This document shows, piece after piece, positions 22,271-31,544 of a DNA stretch of 64,000 nucleotides. Location: positions 5,980,722 through 6,044,721 of the forward strand of contig CP054837.1 in assembly GCA_028768525.1 (NCBI GenBank), in the 5' to 3' direction. The DNA is from Desulfobacter sp. (lineage in GTDB: Bacteria; Desulfobacterota; Desulfobacteria; Desulfobacterales; Desulfobacteraceae). Both the position numbers and the translations under genes were made by a program. The notes under the pieces were generated by a model. It was not told where the DNA came from. It worked only from the letters and a program-made list of their open reading frames with translations, and did no database searches. Each line of letters opens with the position of its first letter. The stretch's first letter is position 1.

Positions 22271-24784
22271 ATGATCAACACACGACTTCACACACTGCTG
22301 TCCCTTATCATGACCGGAGCCATGGTTCTGCTGTCGGCTTTGGCATTGTTCAATGGCGCATGGCCGCTTCTGGTTCCGGGTGCCGCAGGAATCTGCGCCC
22401 TCTGGTCTGCCTGCTTTTTTCTGGGCAACAATGAGAACCCCATCCCGCTGGTCAGGGGGCTGATCTTTATTTTTCTGGCCTATGCCCTCTGGTTTGCAGG
22501 GCTAACCGGGGGATTCTACAGTCCGGGACTGGTGCTGCTTTTCATTGTTCCCCTGGCCTGTGCCCTGAATCCGGATCCAAGGGGGTTTATTGTTTTCCAC
22601 GCCCTTTTGCTGGGGGGGCTTGTCTATTTTTATCTGTTTTTCCCACCGGGACCCGGTGTATTCAATCTCAATGAACACCGGCTTGTTTTCTGGGGGATTC
22701 TGGTGTTGGCATTCGGTGGAACTGCCTATCTGTTTCTGATCAAACAGGGCAGGGACCATCGCCGTATCCAAGCGGCAGAGCAGGCGCTGGTCAGGGTGGA
22801 AAAGGACGCCCAGGAGGCCATTGAGGTGAAAGACCGGTTCCTGGCAAACATGAGCCATGAAATCCGAAACCCCATGAACGGTATCATCGGCATGATGCAT
22901 GTGCTGCTGGATTCCGATCTTGACAGGGAACAGCGCAAACATGCCAATATTGTGTACAGCTCTGCCAGGGCCCTGCTTTCCATCGTAAACGATATCCTTG
23001 ATCTGTCTAAAATCGAGGCCGGGAAGATGGAACTGGATATCAGGCCCTTTGACCTAGAGATCGCGGTTGAGGATATTGTCTCCCTGCCGGAACTCCAGGC
23101 ACGGCAGAAGGGGATCGAATTTTCCTATTCCATTGACAGCGATGTGCCCCGTCTTCTCAAGGGGGATATCGGCCGGATCCGCCAGGTGATTTTGAATCTG
23201 ACAGGTAATGCCATTAAATTTACGGAGAGCGGTTCCGTGGGGCTGTCCATCTCCCTGAAGGGGGATGACGCCGACACGGCGGTCTTGAATTTCAGCATTG
23301 ATGATACCGGCATCGGCATAAAAGAGGAGGTGCTGGAGGCGCTGTTTTCTGCCTTTGTCCAGGCCGATCCTTCCATTACCCGGGAATATGGCGGCACCGG
23401 ACTGGGATTATCCATCTCAAAGTTTATGGTTGAGAAAATGGGAGGCAGGATAGGGGCAGACAGCATTGAAATGATTGGGTCCACCTTCTGGTTTGAACTG
23501 CCCCTTGAAAAGCAGCCCCCCGGTGATGAGGCCCTCATTGAGTTTTCCTCGGTTACGGCGGGCCAGGCAAATGTAATGGTCCTGGGAGACGATCCTGAAA
23601 TCAGCCCCGGGCTTTCGGTCGCCCTGGCATCCTGCAATATTCAGTATACCCATATTCCCGAAGCCACATCGGCCTATGATTCGTTTGTGCTGGCCGCGGA
23701 ACAGGGCAATCCCTTTCATGTGGTTATCATGGAGGTGAGGGAGTCGGATCAGTATGCCCGGGTTCTGGGCCAACGGCTTCAGGAAGATGAGGCCTTTTGC
23801 GGGGTGCACCGCATGCTGGTGACGTCCGTGGGTAAAAAGGGGGATGCCCGGGATTTTGAACAACTTGGCTTTTCAGGTTACCTGAGCATGCCCCTGGAAA
23901 CCGGGATACTCGGCGACTGCATCAGCGCCATGCTTTCCCTGTCCGACGGCGGGAGCTGTAAAGACCATCCCATCATCACCCGGTTCACCCTGGCCGAAAC
24001 CCGGAAACGGGGGAGTAAAATTCTGATTGTGGATGATATGGAGACCAACAGGATTACGGCCCGGGCCCTGATCAATAAACAGGGCTATAGGTCCGGTGAA
24101 GCGGAAAACGGTGCCATGGCCGTGGAAATGGTGACCACCGGCAACTGGGACCTTGTTCTGATGGACAGCCAGATGCCCGGAATGGACGGCCTGGAGGCAT
24201 GCCGCCGGATACGGATATACGAAGAACAGAATGGGCTGGACAACACCCCGATCATTGCCATGAGCGGCAATGCCTTTGCCCAGGACAGGGAAAAATGTTT
24301 TGACGCCGGCATGGACGATTTTATTGCAAAGCCAGTGGAACCGGATCTGCTGGCCCGGGTGCTCCACCACCATCTGAACCGGTCCGCCCCCCAGGACCTG
24401 GATCCCGGGATTCCGGAAACCCGGTGGGATGAACCCTGGGCCGAAGCATCGGCGGCACCACCGGTATTTGACAGGGAAACCCTGGCACAGCGCTTCGGCA
24501 ATGACGAGGAACTCGTGGCCGTGGTGCTGGAGTCATTTTTCCAGGAGATTCCAGATCTCTTCGACAGTCTGGACAGCGCCGTTGAAGAAAATGATGCCGA
24601 AGCCATCCGCTCCGCCGCCCATTCCATCAAGGGATCTGCCGCCAATGTCAATGCGGAGCAGTTAAAAGAAACGGCCTTTGAACTGGAAACCGCCGCCCAC
24701 TCCGGCGATCTCGGCGGGGCGGCGGAACTGCTTGCCCTGATGAAGAATCAGTTTAACCGTTTTTCCGGAGACGCCCAGATATGA
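22271..24784 (+). CDS. Hybrid histidine kinase with two receiver-like regions and C-terminal Hpt domain
   Basis: An 837-residue phosphorelay sensor. The first 160 residues hold about six membrane helices with no periplasmic domain. The histidine box N-M-S-H-E-I-R-N-P-M-N-G places the acceptor at H196. The ATPase has D-T-G-I-G-I and G-T-G-L-G-L-S. Residues about 435-570 form a receiver-like domain without a clear acceptor Asp. A complete receiver follows, with D632 in L-M-D-S-Q-M-P-G-M-D-G, then an Hpt domain with H784 in A-A-H-S-I-K-G-S-A-A-N. This gives a BarA/ArcB-like His-Asp-His chain. The stop overlaps the next start by four bases (ATGA), so the downstream receiver-TPR protein is the likely final acceptor. 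Confidence 0.93.
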   Translation: MINTRLHTLLSLIMTGAMVLLSALALFNGAWPLLVPGAAGICALWSACFFLGNNENPIPLVRGLIFIFLAYALWFAGLTGGFYSPGLVLLFIVPLACALNPDPRGFIVFHALLLGGLVYFYLFFPPGPGVFNLNEHRLVFWGILVLAFGGTAYLFLIKQGRDHRRIQAAEQALVRVEKDAQEAIEVKDRFLANMSHEIRNPMNGIIGMMHVLLDSDLDREQRKHANIVYSSARALLSIVNDILDLSKIEAGKMELDIRPFDLEIAVEDIVSLPELQARQKGIEFSYSIDSDVPRLLKGDIGRIRQVILNLTGNAIKFTESGSVGLSISLKGDDADTAVLNFSIDDTGIGIKEEVLEALFSAFVQADPSITREYGGTGLGLSISKFMVEKMGGRIGADSIEMIGSTFWFELPLEKQPPGDEALIEFSSVTAGQANVMVLGDDPEISPGLSVALASCNIQYTHIPEATSAYDSFVLAAEQGNPFHVVIMEVRESDQYARVLGQRLQEDEAFCGVHRMLVTSVGKKGDARDFEQLGFSGYLSMPLETGILGDCISAMLSLSDGGSCKDHPIITRFTLAETRKRGSKILIVDDMETNRITARALINKQGYRSGEAENGAMAVEMVTTGNWDLVLMDSQMPGMDGLEACRRIRIYEEQNGLDNTPIIAMSGNAFAQDREKCFDAGMDDFIAKPVEPDLLARVLHHHLNRSAPQDLDPGIPETRWDEPWAEASAAPPVFDRETLAQRFGNDEELVAVVLESFFQEIPDLFDSLDSAVEENDAEAIRSAAHSIKGSAANVNAEQLKETAFELETAAHSGDLGGAAELLALMKNQFNRFSGDAQI

Positions 24785-25929
24785 TTAATTTGGAAACTAT
24801 GTCCATCCTTGTGGTGGATGATATGAAAAGCATGCGCCTGACCATCAGGAAGATGCTCAGAAACCTGAACATCGGCAAGATGCTCAGGTTTGCGGACAAC
24901 GGTAAGGCAGGCCTTGAAATTCTCGCCGCCACCCCATGTGATATGGCCATCATCGACTGGAATATGCCGGTGATGAACGGCGGCCAGATGCTGAACACCC
25001 TGAGGCAGGACAAGGTGCTCAGGGATATGCCCGTGATCATGGTGACGGCGGAAAACGAGCGGGATATTGTTGCGGAGGTGGCTGAACATGAGATAGATGC
25101 CTACCTGCTCAAGCCCCTCACCCTCAAGTCCCTGGACAAAAAGATCAAAGCCGTGGTGCACCAGGCCAATAACCCCGACGACTGCACCCGCCATATCCTG
25201 AAGGCCAGGGAACTGGAAGAGGCCGGCGATTATCAGGGGGCCATCGCCGAGATCCGCCAGGCCCTGGTCCATAAACCGTCGGCATCCCGGATTCTGCGCA
25301 AGATGGGGCTGCTTCATCTTTCAATAAATAAAGTGGCCATCGGGGTGAAATGTTTGCAAAAGGCCATTTCAGTGAACAAGCAGGACACCGCCTCCCGGCA
25401 TCAACTGGCCCGGATCTTTATCCAGCGCAAAGAGTTAAAAAAAGCGGCCAAGATTTACATGGAGATCCTGGACTTAAGCCACCGGTACTACGGGTCGGCC
25501 ACCCGGCTGGGGGAGAAGATGATGGCCGAAGGCTACAAGGACGAAGCCGTCCAGTTATTCTCCAAGGTGATCGGCCGGGCCCAGCGCAGGTCCGACCTGA
25601 AAAACAGGATTCTCGACATTTGCCTGGACAACCGGCAGTTCAGTTTTTGTCTGGGGATCATGGAACACATGCTCAAGGAAAATCCTTCCAATTATGAGCT
25701 CATGTTCAAGACAGCAGAGGTCTATCGGCATACCGGGGAAATCGATAAGGCCATGTCCTATTTCCGCAACGTGGATTCTGGAAGAAAAGGGGATCCCCCG
25801 GCCAAGGTTGCCATTGCGCGGATATACCAGCAAAAGGGCCGTATCCTCCAGGCCGATGACTATGTCCGCCAGGCCCTGCGCATCGATCCGGGCAACCAGG
25901 ACGCCCTTGCCCTGCGCCAGGAATTGTAA
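24781..25929 (+). CDS. Response regulator with receiver domain and TPR output domain
   Basis: A 382-residue protein. Residues 1-125 are a receiver: V-V-D-D at 11-14, phospho-acceptor D59 in I-I-D-W-N-M-P-V-M-N-G, and the conserved Lys in Y-L-L-K-P. The rest is a chain of tetratricopeptide helices from about 140 (ending D-P-G-N-Q-D-A-L-A-L-R). It has no DNA-binding or enzymatic output, so it probably acts by protein binding. It is translationally coupled to the upstream kinase, whose Hpt His is the natural donor. CheY-TPR proteins of this shape occur widely in deltaproteobacteria without an assigned role. Confidence 0.9.
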   Translation: MINLETMSILVVDDMKSMRLTIRKMLRNLNIGKMLRFADNGKAGLEILAATPCDMAIIDWNMPVMNGGQMLNTLRQDKVLRDMPVIMVTAENERDIVAEVAEHEIDAYLLKPLTLKSLDKKIKAVVHQANNPDDCTRHILKARELEEAGDYQGAIAEIRQALVHKPSASRILRKMGLLHLSINKVAIGVKCLQKAISVNKQDTASRHQLARIFIQRKELKKAAKIYMEILDLSHRYYGSATRLGEKMMAEGYKDEAVQLFSKVIGRAQRRSDLKNRILDICLDNRQFSFCLGIMEHMLKENPSNYELMFKTAEVYRHTGEIDKAMSYFRNVDSGRKGDPPAKVAIARIYQQKGRILQADDYVRQALRIDPGNQDALALRQEL

Positions 25930-25931
25930 GC

Positions 25932-26693
25932 TTACCTTTCTACACCCACATGATTGATGGATGAGGCCATGAATCCTGCGCCGAATCCGTTATCAATGTT
26001 TACCACGGCAATATTGGAACTGCAGGAATTGAGCATGCCCAGAAGGGCGGTCATTCCGTTGAAGCTGGCACCATAGCCGATGCTGGTGGGTACGGCGATC
26101 ACCGGGGCCCGGACCATCCCCCCCACCACAGATGGCAGGGCGCCTTCCATGCCGGCGGCCACCACAACGACGGCAGCCTGTTCAATCATTTCCCTGTGGG
26201 CAAAAAGCCGGTGAATGCCGGCCACCCCTACGTCGAAGAGTGTGTTAACTTCATTTCCCATGGCCTGGGCCGTCAGGGCCGCTTCCCGGGCGACGGGGAT
26301 ATCCGATGTGCCGGCGGAGATAATCAGGATGGAACCGGTGCCGGTGACCGGGGGCGGGGCGGTCTGGAGTCTCAGCAGCCGGGCATCCTCAAAATACCTG
26401 GCCGTGGGGAATCTTTCCAGGACCGGCCCGGCCTTTTCACTGTCGATACGGGTGACCAGGACAATGTTTTCTTTTTCTCCTATTTTTTCAAGGATGGCCA
26501 TGATCTGTGCGGCGGTTTTTCCCTCCCCGAAAATGACTTCTGGGAACCCTTTTCTAAGGGACCTGTGGTGGTCGATATGGGCAAAACCGATATCTTCATA
26601 GGAAAAATGCTTGAGCTGATCTTTTGCTGCGGTTACGTCCAGGGAGCCGTCGGCAACCTGGGTGAGGATTCGGGTGAGGCTTTCCGGGTTCAT
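25932..26693 (-). CDS. larB: Nickel-pincer cofactor biosynthesis protein LarB (AIR carboxylase-like)
   Basis: A 253-residue enzyme. Residues about 35-70 contain the LarB entry segment (H-H-R-S-L-R-K-G-F-P-E-V-I-F-G-E-G-K-T), and the C-terminal half has the PurE-like fold with I-I-S-A-G-T-S-D-I-P-V-A-R-E-A and A-G-M-E-G-A-L-P-S-V-V-G-G. LarB carboxylates and hydrolyses nicotinic acid adenine dinucleotide as the first step toward the nickel-pincer nucleotide used by lactate racemase and relatives. LarC and LarE are not in the window, so cofactor completion depends on genes elsewhere. It is 13 bases downstream of the ParM-like gene on the same strand, which looks incidental. Confidence 0.9.
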   Translation of the reverse strand: MNPESLTRILTQVADGSLDVTAAKDQLKHFSYEDIGFAHIDHHRSLRKGFPEVIFGEGKTAAQIMAILEKIGEKENIVLVTRIDSEKAGPVLERFPTARYFEDARLLRLQTAPPPVTGTGSILIISAGTSDIPVAREAALTAQAMGNEVNTLFDVGVAGIHRLFAHREMIEQAAVVVVAAGMEGALPSVVGGMVRAPVIAVPTSIGYGASFNGMTALLGMLNSCSSNIAVVNIDNGFGAGFMASSINHVGVER

Positions 26694-26705
26694 GAATGAT
26701 GGTTC

Positions 26706-27860
26706 CTAATTCTGACGGCGCAGCCAGGCCAGGCCTTTGCCGGATTTATCGTCCCGGTCTTCTGCCGTATCACCTGCCGGCGGCTCGGATGGTTGTGCGG
26801 GTTTCATCTCCTGGGCGGGGGCTGGGGATGCGGCTTTTTCAGTTTTTTTTTTACCGCCCCATTTGTAGTGGCCGAATTTCCAGTATCCCTGGACATTGTT
26901 GAACCGGGCGTCCATGTCACGCTGGATGGGAATCACATTGCCCTCTACGTTGGGGATCAGGTACTCGGCCAGGGGAATTGAACCGCCCCCGCTGAGAATA
27001 ATGGAATCAATATCCCAGTCGTTTTCCCAGAGCCGGGCCATGTCTGTTGCAATGGCCGAGGCCGTATGGGTATACACCCTTTTTTTCAGGTTCATGATAT
27101 TGTATTCCTTGCCCTTTATCTTAATCATCCCGGATTCCACGAATTTAAAAATCCGGTAGAGTTCCACACTGATACCGCTTTCCTGCCTGAGCTTGTTGGA
27201 AATCACGGAAAAGCATTTGGAGATGCCGGTGTCCATGGTGGAAGAGCCCCGCTCAATATACTGGAGATGGTCGAAAATTGAAAAATCCGTGGTTTTAAAA
27301 CCGATGTCCACCACTCCCAGCTTTGAACCAGCCAATGCCCGGTCTTTTATCTTGCCGCCTTCGTCAAATATCAGGTTGAAAATGGAGCCAATGGGCTGGG
27401 GAATCACATGGACCTTGTCGATGTGGATGCGACGGGTCTCGTCCTTGCCGTCTACCTGGTGGTAGGCAATCTCGTGGTCTCCCCGGATAATTTCCTTCAG
27501 GCGCCGGGTATCCCGTTTCAGATATCCCACCGGAAGGCCGGTGACCACGTTGATGGGCCCGGGGCCTTTGGCGCAGATGCCTGCAGCGGCAATGGCCAGG
27601 ATCTTAATAAACTCCTCGATCAGCTTGTCCTGGTCCAGGGTGAATTCAGTGATATTGGACTGGAGTTCGGCATAGCTGCCTAAAAAATAGGTTTTATCGT
27701 TCAGGGTGATGTGCAGGTTTGAAGTGGTGCTGGCATCTCCTAGGGATGACCGGAACTGGATGTCAGTGGCATCCCCGATCAAGGATTTGAAAATAACGGA
27801 ATTTTTACCATTGTACGCCTTGGTAAACCCGAAACCGACATCGATACCAACTATTTCCAT
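26706..27860 (-). CDS. ParM/StbA-like actin-family ATPase
   Basis: A 384-residue actin-fold protein. Phosphate 1 is G-I-D-V-G-F-G-F-T-K at about 4-13, phosphate 2 is V-V-D-I-G-F-K-T-T-D-F at about 190, and the adenosine loop is I-I-L-S-G-G-G-S at about 295, as in ParM and archaeal Ta0583-type actins. The last 55 residues are a low-complexity Pro/Ala/Lys tail ending G-L-A-W-L-R-R-Q-N. Plasmid ParM sits next to parR and a centromere repeat array; neither is visible here, and the gene lies in a chromosomal setting beside larB. Its role (segregation, cytoskeletal filament or other) is unknown. Confidence 0.82.
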   Translation of the reverse strand: MEIVGIDVGFGFTKAYNGKNSVIFKSLIGDATDIQFRSSLGDASTTSNLHITLNDKTYFLGSYAELQSNITEFTLDQDKLIEEFIKILAIAAAGICAKGPGPINVVTGLPVGYLKRDTRRLKEIIRGDHEIAYHQVDGKDETRRIHIDKVHVIPQPIGSIFNLIFDEGGKIKDRALAGSKLGVVDIGFKTTDFSIFDHLQYIERGSSTMDTGISKCFSVISNKLRQESGISVELYRIFKFVESGMIKIKGKEYNIMNLKKRVYTHTASAIATDMARLWENDWDIDSIILSGGGSIPLAEYLIPNVEGNVIPIQRDMDARFNNVQGYWKFGHYKWGGKKKTEKAASPAPAQEMKPAQPSEPPAGDTAEDRDDKSGKGLAWLRRQN

Positions 27861-28039
27861 ATCCTGTCCTCCTGAATTCTGATTGGCCTAAGCTTTAGAG
27901 TTGTTGGAAGCTGTCAGCGCGAAGATACCACTGCAGCGGCCGGCCCGTCAAGGAAGATCCGCCAGTACCTTGAATTAAACCGCAGAATAATGTAATAGAG
28001 AGCCGGACTTAGAGCACCAATTATGAATGTCGGGAAGTA

Positions 28040-28765
28040 ATGGAAAAAGACAGGGTATTTGCAGAAAAACAAACGACGGTCAGCCCCTTCCGCTTTAATG
28101 AGAAAGTGGCCCGGGTATTTGACGATATGCTGGTACGGTCGGTGCCGTTCTACGGCGAGGCCCTCAAGCAGCAGGCAAGGATGAGCTGCCGCTATTACCG
28201 GCCGGGGACGAGGATCTATGACCTGGGCTGCTCCCACGGCAATCTCGGGCTGCTGCTGCTTGAGGTTTTCGGGGATACGCCCTTTAAGATGACCGGGGTG
28301 GATAATTCACGGCCCATGGTCGACCGCTACAAACAGCGGCTGGCAGAATACGGCGGCTCTCCGTCCATCGACCTGGTCTGCTGCGGTATGGAGGATATCC
28401 GCATCAAGAACGCCTCGGTGGTGGTGGTAAACCTGACCCTGCAGTTTCTCAGCCCGGAAAAGCGGGATAAGATGATCCGGACCATCTACAGAGGGCTTTG
28501 TCCCGGAGGGATCCTGCTGATTACGGAAAAAACCATCCATCCTGATCCCGGGCTTTCGGAATTGGAACTGGATTTTTACTGCCAGTTTAAGCGGGAAAAC
28601 GGCTACTCTGAGCTGGAAATCAGCCAGAAAAGGGACGCCCTGGAGAAGGTCCTGATCCCCGAAGCCGTGGCAGACCACGAACAGCGGATCACTGCGGCGG
28701 GATTTTCCTTGTTTAATGTCTGGCTCAAGTGGTTTAACTTCACCTCCATGCTGGCAATCAAATAG
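28040..28765 (+). CDS. cmoA: Carboxy-S-adenosyl-L-methionine synthase
   Basis: A 241-residue SAM-dependent enzyme that makes carboxy-SAM from SAM and prephenate. The N-terminal F-R-F-N-E-K-V-A-R-V-F-D-D-M-L segment followed by R-S-V-P-F-Y matches CmoA, and the SAM-binding loop is I-Y-D-L-G-C-S-H-G-N at about 60-69. The C-terminal H-E-Q-R segment and F-N-V-W-L-K-W-F-N-F end are typical. It lies 34 bases ahead of cmoB, the only enzyme known to use carboxy-SAM, so the pair makes 5-carboxymethoxyuridine at tRNA position 34. The ribosome site is weak. Confidence 0.93.
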   Translation: MEKDRVFAEKQTTVSPFRFNEKVARVFDDMLVRSVPFYGEALKQQARMSCRYYRPGTRIYDLGCSHGNLGLLLLEVFGDTPFKMTGVDNSRPMVDRYKQRLAEYGGSPSIDLVCCGMEDIRIKNASVVVVNLTLQFLSPEKRDKMIRTIYRGLCPGGILLITEKTIHPDPGLSELELDFYCQFKRENGYSELEISQKRDALEKVLIPEAVADHEQRITAAGFSLFNVWLKWFNFTSMLAIK

Positions 28766-28798
28766 CATATATACACCCATAATTACTGATAGAGATCC

Positions 28799-29767
28799 AT
28801 GGAAAAATTTTTAGCGCGGCACCGGGATCACCGGTTCGGCCGGTGGTACGACGCCCTTGAGGCAGTGGTCAGGGAAAAACGGGAATTTCTGGACAATGTC
28901 GGGGGAAATTTTCAAAAATTCAAAACCGTGGTGGATTCCCTGCCCGAGCTTGCCCCCGCTTCCATCGAACTGGCAGCCAAGGCGGTCAGGGCCGGGGAGG
29001 CAGATGAGCTTGATCCGGTGTTGCAAGAACGGCTGCTGGAAGGGTTAAAAGGGCTCTGCCCCTGGCGCAAGGGGCCCTTTGATTTTTTCGGTATTCACAT
29101 TGACGCCGAATGGCAGTCCTGGATGAAATGGGAACGGCTGGCTCCCCATCTGCCGCAACTGGAGGGAAGGCGGATTCTGGATATCGGATCCTCCTGCGGA
29201 TATTATATGTTCAGGATGGCGGCCCGGAACCCGGCCTTTGTGCTGGGCCTGGAACCCCAGAGTTCGTTTTATTACCAGTATCTGGCTGCCCAGAAATACC
29301 TGAACCAGGACAATGTGTTCTGCCTGCCCATTCCCTACCACCAGATGCCCCCTGTGGCCGAATACTTTGACCTGGTTTTATGCATGGGCATTCTCTACCA
29401 CCGCAAGTCCCCGGTGGAAATGCTCAGGCAGATTCACGACAGCCTCCGAAAGGGAGGACAGATCGTGCTGGAGAATCTGGTGCTGGAAGGCCGTAACAAC
29501 CTCTGCCTCTTTCCCCATGACCGGTATGCAAAGATGCGCAATGTCTTTTTTATCCCTGACCTGGCCGCCATGGAATCCTGGCTGGCCAGGGCGGGATTCA
29601 GCGACATCCGTTGCGTGGATGTCAGCCCTACAACGCTTGAAGAACAGCGTAAAACACCCTGGATCCAGACCGAATCCCTGGCGGATTTTATGGATCCAAA
29701 TGATCCGTCCAAAACCGTGGAGGGCTATCCCGGTCCGGTGAGGGCCATTTTCATGGCCACTGCTTAA
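28799..29767 (+). CDS. cmoB: tRNA U34 carboxymethyltransferase
   Basis: A 322-residue enzyme that transfers the carboxymethyl group of carboxy-SAM to 5-hydroxyuridine 34 of several tRNAs. The N-terminal helical part ends in C-P-W-R-K-G-P-F, a CmoB hallmark, then the cofactor fold shows I-L-D-I-G-S-S-C-G-Y-Y at about 126-136 and M-G-I-L-Y-H-R-K-S-P-V at about 198. The modification lets one tRNA read codons ending in A, G or U. Paired with cmoA directly upstream. The hydroxylation genes trhO/trhP that act earlier are not in the window. Confidence 0.95.
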   Translation: MEKFLARHRDHRFGRWYDALEAVVREKREFLDNVGGNFQKFKTVVDSLPELAPASIELAAKAVRAGEADELDPVLQERLLEGLKGLCPWRKGPFDFFGIHIDAEWQSWMKWERLAPHLPQLEGRRILDIGSSCGYYMFRMAARNPAFVLGLEPQSSFYYQYLAAQKYLNQDNVFCLPIPYHQMPPVAEYFDLVLCMGILYHRKSPVEMLRQIHDSLRKGGQIVLENLVLEGRNNLCLFPHDRYAKMRNVFFIPDLAAMESWLARAGFSDIRCVDVSPTTLEEQRKTPWIQTESLADFMDPNDPSKTVEGYPGPVRAIFMATA

Positions 29768-29791
29768 CCCGTGGCGGTAGGTTGTGGATGA

Positions 29792-30475
29792 TCAGAGGGC
29801 AACGGGACCGGTCTGGTGGGTGACGGCCCAGGTTTGACCGTTCTCCTTGTAAAAGACCACCCCGTCCAGATAGCCGATATCCCCGGCGCCTTCGTGGGGC
29901 AGGCCCAGCTTGAATTCCTTTATGGGAAAGATATTCCAGTCATGGGACACACAGACCGCCACCTCTCCGGCAGCTAGCTCCGACAGGCAGCCGGCCATGA
30001 AATCCGTTATGGCATCTGACGTATGTTCAGGATCCTCCATGATGGTTTTATCAATGGCCTTGTCAAACCAGTCCCTGATGAACGCTGTGGTGCCCGATGC
30101 CTCCATCCTTCCCAGTGCCTTTTCAATATCCTTGATATAAAAGGGCGTAAGCAGGTCGCAGGTTTGATTGTGGGGCAGGGTGCTGCCATTTACCATAGTA
30201 TAGCCCTTGTCAATGAGGTATGCGGTTTCAATGCATCTGCCGAAATGGCTGGAATACAGCCTGGGCATCACCGTTGAGGGCAGGCCTTTGCCCAGCTCAA
30301 GGGCATAGGATTTGCCGGCTTCGGTCAGCCCCATGAAGGGCTCCATCCGAAAGTCTTTGTGGTAAAACCGGTCCGAGTGGCGGAGAATGACGGACATCCG
30401 GTCGATGCCCCGGTCCAGAAGGCCGGTGATGGTGTCAATGGTGTCCTGGGATTTGACTTCGTATTTTCTTTTCAT
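29792..30475 (-). CDS. Histidine phosphatase superfamily protein
   Basis: A 227-residue protein of the phosphoglycerate mutase-like fold. The catalytic motif is I-L-R-H-S-D-R at about 31-37, with Ser in place of the common Gly in R-H-G, and the second histidine is in C-V-S-H-D-W-N near 180. A Y-S-S-H-F-G-R-C-I-E-T-A segment near 95 supplies the substrate-contact Arg/Glu region. There is no signal peptide. It is transcribed toward cmoB and away from the arginase-like gene. Substrate is not predictable; relatives range from SixA-type phosphohistidine phosphatases to sugar phosphatases. Confidence 0.83.
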   Translation of the reverse strand: MKRKYEVKSQDTIDTITGLLDRGIDRMSVILRHSDRFYHKDFRMEPFMGLTEAGKSYALELGKGLPSTVMPRLYSSHFGRCIETAYLIDKGYTMVNGSTLPHNQTCDLLTPFYIKDIEKALGRMEASGTTAFIRDWFDKAIDKTIMEDPEHTSDAITDFMAGCLSELAAGEVAVCVSHDWNIFPIKEFKLGLPHEGAGDIGYLDGVVFYKENGQTWAVTHQTGPVAL

Positions 30476-30587
30476 TCAGGTCGTCCTAGTGGTTGATGGA
30501 TTATTCTGCCGGCTTTCCAGCCGGTCCCCGGGGGTAAGGTGCCGGGATTTTTCATTGAACCGCATTCTTACTCTATGATATACGAGG

Positions 30588-30614
30588 TTGTCAACATATC
30601 GACTGCATTATAAA
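30588..30614 (+). promoter_or_regulatory. Possible promoter for the arginase-family gene
   Basis: TTGTCA at 30588-30593 and TATAAA at 30609-30614 are separated by 15 bases, shorter than ideal. If used, transcription begins near 30621, past an upstream ATG at 30616, which favours the start at 30634. Confidence 0.35.
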
Positions 30615-30633
30615 GATGAGGATTCAAACACCT

Positions 30634-31536
30634 ATGACAAGACATATCAGTATCATCGGCGTACCAATGGACTTCGGGCAGATGCTCCGGGGAGTGGATA
30701 TGGGGCCTGCTGCCCTGAGATATACAAAACTTGTTTCAAGACTTCGGGAGCTGGGCCATGAAGTCACCGATGAGGGGGATATTTCCATCCCAATGCGGGA
30801 TTCGGACATGGATATGGCCCATGATAAATATGTGCAGGAGATCACCCAGATCTGTGAATCCATATATAAAACAGGCAAACGGGTAATGGACCAGGGCCGT
30901 TTTCCCCTGTTCCTGGGGGGGGACCACTCCATTGCCGTTGGCACCGTTGCCTCGGTGGCAGACCAGGACCTGGATAAAAATCCAATTGGACTGATCTGGG
31001 TGGATGCCCACGGGGATTTCAATACACCGGAAACTTCGCCTTCTGGCAATATCCACGGCATGCCCCTTGCCGCCCTGATCGGGGAGGGCCATGACCAGTT
31101 GGTCAATGTGGGGATGCCGGGTATGAAAATCCATCCGGATAATGTGGTCATGATCGGCCAGCGTGACCTGGACACCGCTGAAAAGGAGCGGATCAAAAAA
31201 TCGGGCATCACCATCTTCACCATGCGGGATATCGACGAGCAGGGCATCTCTTCGGTGGCCTCCAAAACCATGATGAAGTTCGCCCACCTCAAGCGGTTCC
31301 ACCTGACCCTGGACATGGACGCCCTGGACCCGGTGGAGGCACCGGGGGTCGGGACGCCGGTGCCGGGGGGGATCAGCTACAGGGAGGCCCACCTGCTCAT
31401 GGAAATCCTGGCCGACTCCGGGAAACTGGGCTCCATGGACCTTGTGGAAACAAACCCCATCCTGGATGTGGGCAATAAAACCGCGGAACTGGCCGTGGAA
31501 CTGGCCCTTTCTGCCCTGGGCAAAAGTATTCTATAG
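30634..31536 (+). CDS. Arginase/agmatinase/formiminoglutamase superfamily, closest to arginase
   Basis: A binuclear manganese hydrolase of 300 residues. All metal motifs are present: G-G-D-H-S, D-A-H-G-D-F-N-T and D-M-D-A-L-D-P, plus the loop S-G-N-I-H-G-M-P that in arginase contacts the amino acid backbone of the substrate. The start G-V-P-M-D-F-G-Q shortly after the initiator is also arginase-like. Start at 30634 gives the usual M-T-R-H-I-S-I-I-G-V-P opening; an ATG at 30616 would add six residues. Arginase releases urea and ornithine from arginine. No urease, ornithine or polyamine genes are adjacent. Nine bases separate it from the helicase start. Confidence 0.88.
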   Translation: MTRHISIIGVPMDFGQMLRGVDMGPAALRYTKLVSRLRELGHEVTDEGDISIPMRDSDMDMAHDKYVQEITQICESIYKTGKRVMDQGRFPLFLGGDHSIAVGTVASVADQDLDKNPIGLIWVDAHGDFNTPETSPSGNIHGMPLAALIGEGHDQLVNVGMPGMKIHPDNVVMIGQRDLDTAEKERIKKSGITIFTMRDIDEQGISSVASKTMMKFAHLKRFHLTLDMDALDPVEAPGVGTPVPGGISYREAHLLMEILADSGKLGSMDLVETNPILDVGNKTAELAVELALSALGKSIL

Positions 31537-31544
31537 GCTGCCAG

